Below, in pieces: positions 62,401-64,000 of a stretch of DNA of 64,000 nt. Made by a program: the position numbers and the translations under genes. Each line of letters opens with the position of its first letter. The first letter of the stretch is position 1. The stretch is taken from assembly GCF_000152805.1 (NCBI RefSeq), contig NZ_CH902578.1, positions 1,146,992 to 1,210,991 of the forward strand. Direction: 5' to 3'. The notes beneath the pieces were generated by a model that saw only the letters and a list, made by a program, of their open reading frames with translations, was not told the origin of the DNA and did not search any database. This stretch comes from Maritimibacter alkaliphilus HTCC2654. GTDB taxonomy: Bacteria > Pseudomonadota > Alphaproteobacteria > Rhodobacterales > Rhodobacteraceae.

Positions 62401-64000
62401 CGAGTATCTCGACACGGGCGGCGGCATCATCGGCACCCTCGAATTCGCGAGCATCGAGTCCTTCGTGTTCGAAGGCATGGGCGAGGATGGGGTGCATCGC
62501 TTTCTGTCGCGCGGTGCGGTCGATTTCGACTTTTCGGCACTGGGCGCGGTGGATGTCGCCGAAACCGCAAGCACGGTACGCAACGTCACGAGTTACTTCG
62601 ACCCCAACTTCGGCGTGTCCGGCGCGCGCGGCGAACTCGTCAGCACGCTGCGCGACGTCGATCTCGTCGTCTCGGACAGCGCAGGCGCGATCCCACTCGA
62701 CATATCTCTGCAAGACCTCGTCGTTCGCGAGCATCGCATCGCCTCGTCACAGATCCACGGCGCGACCGAGACCGAAACCGACTTCGACCCGGTGGGCACG
62801 AACCCCGCGCCGCGCCCTGCCCCGGACACGCTGACCCCGACCGTCACCGACCATGTCACGGCACCCGTGCTGGGGGCCGGGTCGGCAGCGGTCGGCGTGC
62901 TGGCGAACACCGGCATCATTCTGAGCGTCGGCGACATTCCCGTAACCGACAGCGACAGCGCGCCCGAGGACGTGTTTCTGCGCGTGGCGAACCGGCCCGA
63001 GATCGGGTTCATCGCCCTCGGCACCACGCTTCTGGATCAGGGCAGCGTCTTCAGCCTTGCCGATCTCGCCGCCGGACGGGTCGCCTATGTCCACACCTCG
63101 GGCAGCGCCGCGACCACGGATCAGGTGCGGTTGGAGGTCTACGACCGGGACCGCCAGTTCGCCCGATCCGACTTCGGCGAGGCGGGGATTTTCCTACTCG
63201 ACGTGACGGTGGATCGTTCCCGCGCCGTGGGCGGCGTTTTGAGCAGCCCGGCGCCCGGGGTTTATGAGACCGGCGACACGCTCCTCGAAATCGTGCTGAC
63301 GACGGACGCGCCCTCCGTGGGTCCGCAATTCGTCGATCTCGCCTTCACCGGGGCCGCCGCCCCTGCGTTCGACGACCTGTTCGCCCGCATCCACATCGCC
63401 CACGGCGAGACGGAAGGACGGGTCTACCTGCCGCCGGAACAGGCCATGTCGGTGGCTCAGGGCGCGCTGACGGTTGCGGTCGCCCATACCTCGCTCGGGA
63501 TAGCGACGGGCGGTATCGCCGATCTGGTGCTCGACGTGGTGGCAGGGGACGGGCCGGCCAACCGGGTCGCGACCGCCAGCGAGGTCGAGAGCCTGACCCT
63601 CCTGCCGGGGCGCAACCTGATCGCGGGCACACTGGACACGCTGCTGGGCGACACGATCCCCGGCTTCGGCGCGGACGACGCCATCCTCATCACCGACCGC
63701 GCGTTCACCCGTGCGAACGTGTCGGTGGATATCGACGGCACCCTCATTATCGACGTCGATAGGGACGGGACACCCGAAGGGCGCATCACGCTCCCTCCGC
63801 TCGCGGATGGCGATTTTCTTGTCTCACGCGGCGCTGACGGCACCACGATCACCTTCGAGGCGCACCTTCCCGACCTGTCGGAAGGCGCGAGGGTGGACCC
63901 TGACGACATCAACGGCGTGACGGCCCCGGCGTTCTTTTCCGGGCACAATATCGGCGGCATGACGGTCACGTTCGAGGCGGGGGCGCTGTCCTCGGCCCGT
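59420..64000 (+). CDS. Giant RTX/cadherin-like exoprotein (3' partial)
   Basis: One frame is open from TTG 59420 to the window edge (1,527 codons, no stop). An in-frame TTG at 59336 is an alternative start. There is no signal peptide. Residues 1 to about 500 are acidic, with no known domain. About 500-930 contains degenerate RTX-like repeats (GGQGDDILRE, GGTGDDTIEV, GGDGDDIVAAGTGDDTVDGGAGADLL). About 1140-1260 looks like a CSPG/cadherin-like repeat (ILSVGDIPVTDSDSAPEDVFLRV ... RVAYVHTSG). Further beta-rich segments with DVDRDGTPEG-type calcium loops follow. It probably leaves the cell by type I secretion and binds calcium as an adhesin or S-layer-like protein; this is inference. Confidence 0.8.
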   Translation, partial: MSDLTSLRAFDTFDISFSSLGGGNLFAALSEAEYRLGLADLIDPSFDLFDIPEGSGLVSGSATASFDTGVVYTPASALNTGAVSYDLNLFYLGDHERLNDADVTFAFGSNTAAAQFTGEVFTSDLKAELYLDGQVDYTDVKAHLPWFENGESYDIGSGSVSLADATGKEWRLTLFDTADYLPDMASNTQIVAVDGLIDIILNPLNATPVDVAYAPGESAGTSGGAPVIDLTVKSGPLIDAQFDLDALAQTLGAFVAATVPTGGIGGEALAKYVELFGFIDVLEVDVFDTTLRHLAIPARLRDKLKDAYDALPLAPNAEVVVFDSTFNLGLELLQDIRFEPGEIEYQVTVGDVTRIATLSDPMTFTDAELDALEPGERPTVQFSMTGTFTSDLRLAPVMSLSATAGQAKFQIKTVSLSNPGEVFSPDAVISNFVSEALWAEQVPDGGLNFLDVIKLDSQSREVTLTTGPFDLPYQLTLIREVPVPEGSPVLVTLADPDAEGTPGNDEIRVLGGDFSGFTAGDTITMRGGQGDDILREAPAVATVVQDGGPGNDYIEAIGTVTGGTGDDTIEVVFHSAGAIVDTGEDNDRVFTALSGGGTVTTLRTGAGSDRVEDVGAPISSTPFDPISGVGLVDLGADDDRMQGGGAMMLVLGDGDDIVARGTNGLTEIGWGLLAGDGDDSATVRIADNGVSGKTISGGIGNDWLEVVGDFFDFLPPAQRGVSIFGETGNDILKLTQFTGEAFGGDGDDELIGQAFSRLDGGADDDRITVSEAIWLDIFQPDYAAAVAASALTEVAGGTGHDVIRVELSDVNLGRQRASVWAEGGDGEDIIIDHYFRAHDTASGFDFIAQSDDMFDGGDGDDIVAAGTGDDTVDGGAGADLLTKLAGNLTLDAGDGDDIIHIATNRYLDPQNFTSDAVIANRGGMVTGRVEGGADTDTLRVDLSGLFRASPDFIAPGDVRSGLRDYLFADELDSGVRVIPARLNVVFDTETDGRIEYLDTGGGIIGTLEFASIESFVFEGMGEDGVHRFLSRGAVDFDFSALGAVDVAETASTVRNVTSYFDPNFGVSGARGELVSTLRDVDLVVSDSAGAIPLDISLQDLVVREHRIASSQIHGATETETDFDPVGTNPAPRPAPDTLTPTVTDHVTAPVLGAGSAAVGVLANTGIILSVGDIPVTDSDSAPEDVFLRVANRPEIGFIALGTTLLDQGSVFSLADLAAGRVAYVHTSGSAATTDQVRLEVYDRDRQFARSDFGEAGIFLLDVTVDRSRAVGGVLSSPAPGVYETGDTLLEIVLTTDAPSVGPQFVDLAFTGAAAPAFDDLFARIHIAHGETEGRVYLPPEQAMSVAQGALTVAVAHTSLGIATGGIADLVLDVVAGDGPANRVATASEVESLTLLPGRNLIAGTLDTLLGDTIPGFGADDAILITDRAFTRANVSVDIDGTLIIDVDRDGTPEGRITLPPLADGDFLVSRGADGTTITFEAHLPDLSEGARVDPDDINGVTAPAFFSGHNIGGMTVTFEAGALSSAR

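Overview
The window looks like chromosome from a marine alphaproteobacterium of the Rhodobacterales (Roseobacter-like). The evidence is the gene set (Na+-NQR, TAXI- and C4-dicarboxylate-type TRAP transporters, AcnB, SelU, RTX/FG-GAP exoproteins), the high GC and the dense short-overlap operons. I see no rRNA, tRNA, CRISPR array, insertion sequence or phage gene. The assignment rests on gene content only.

Layout. 1-7.0 kb is a surface-polysaccharide locus: a 5'-cut DUF4422-GT8 fusion, two sulfotransferases, a HAD phosphatase plus GT81 synthase pair (predicted glucosyl/mannosylglycerate synthesis), then convergent GT26 and GT4 glycosyltransferases. 7.1-8.2 kb is selU. 8.1-15.6 kb is a small catabolic region (FMN reductase, YCII protein, LigW-like amidohydrolase, NAD(P)-binding protein, NitT/TauT-type ABC importer, fumarylacetoacetate-hydrolase protein). 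Three copies of a 16-bp TTGGT-N6-ACCAA-like site tie part of it together. 16-19.4 kb is a TAXI-TRAP importer. 19.6-23.7 kb holds acnB and ilvA. 23.7-32.3 kb holds a siderophore-interacting flavoprotein and a complete nqrABCDEF operon, with apbE and nqrM divergent from it.

32.4-41.7 kb holds a CBS-domain protein and two tandem paralogous exoproteins of about 1,420 residues. Each has 14 FG-GAP repeats (two sets of seven propeller blades), then RTX calcium-binding repeats and a shared C-terminal tail. 42.1-51.3 kb is the most interesting region: an apparent eight-gene operon divergent from a MarR regulator. It encodes two 2-hydroxyacyl-CoA-dehydratase-like subunits, a family III CoA-transferase, a DctPQM TRAP importer and two cytochromes P450. 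One dehydratase-like subunit has a single cysteine, and both P450s lack the usual I-helix acid-alcohol pair. Two promoters in this operon share the same -35/AGTTCA arrangement. I read it as an inducible uptake, CoA-activation and oxidation pathway for an unknown carboxylic acid.

51.3-56.3 kb encodes a large exported protein with cysteine-punctuated helical repeats and an exported partner with a peptidoglycan-binding-like motif. 56.5-59.1 kb is a GMC oxidoreductase and Gfo/Idh/MocA pair. Divergent from it, from 59,420 to the window edge, is the first 1,527 codons of a giant RTX/cadherin-like exoprotein.

Many long reading frames on the opposite strand, especially under the RTX, nqr and 1,325-residue genes, are GC-driven shadows and are not annotated.
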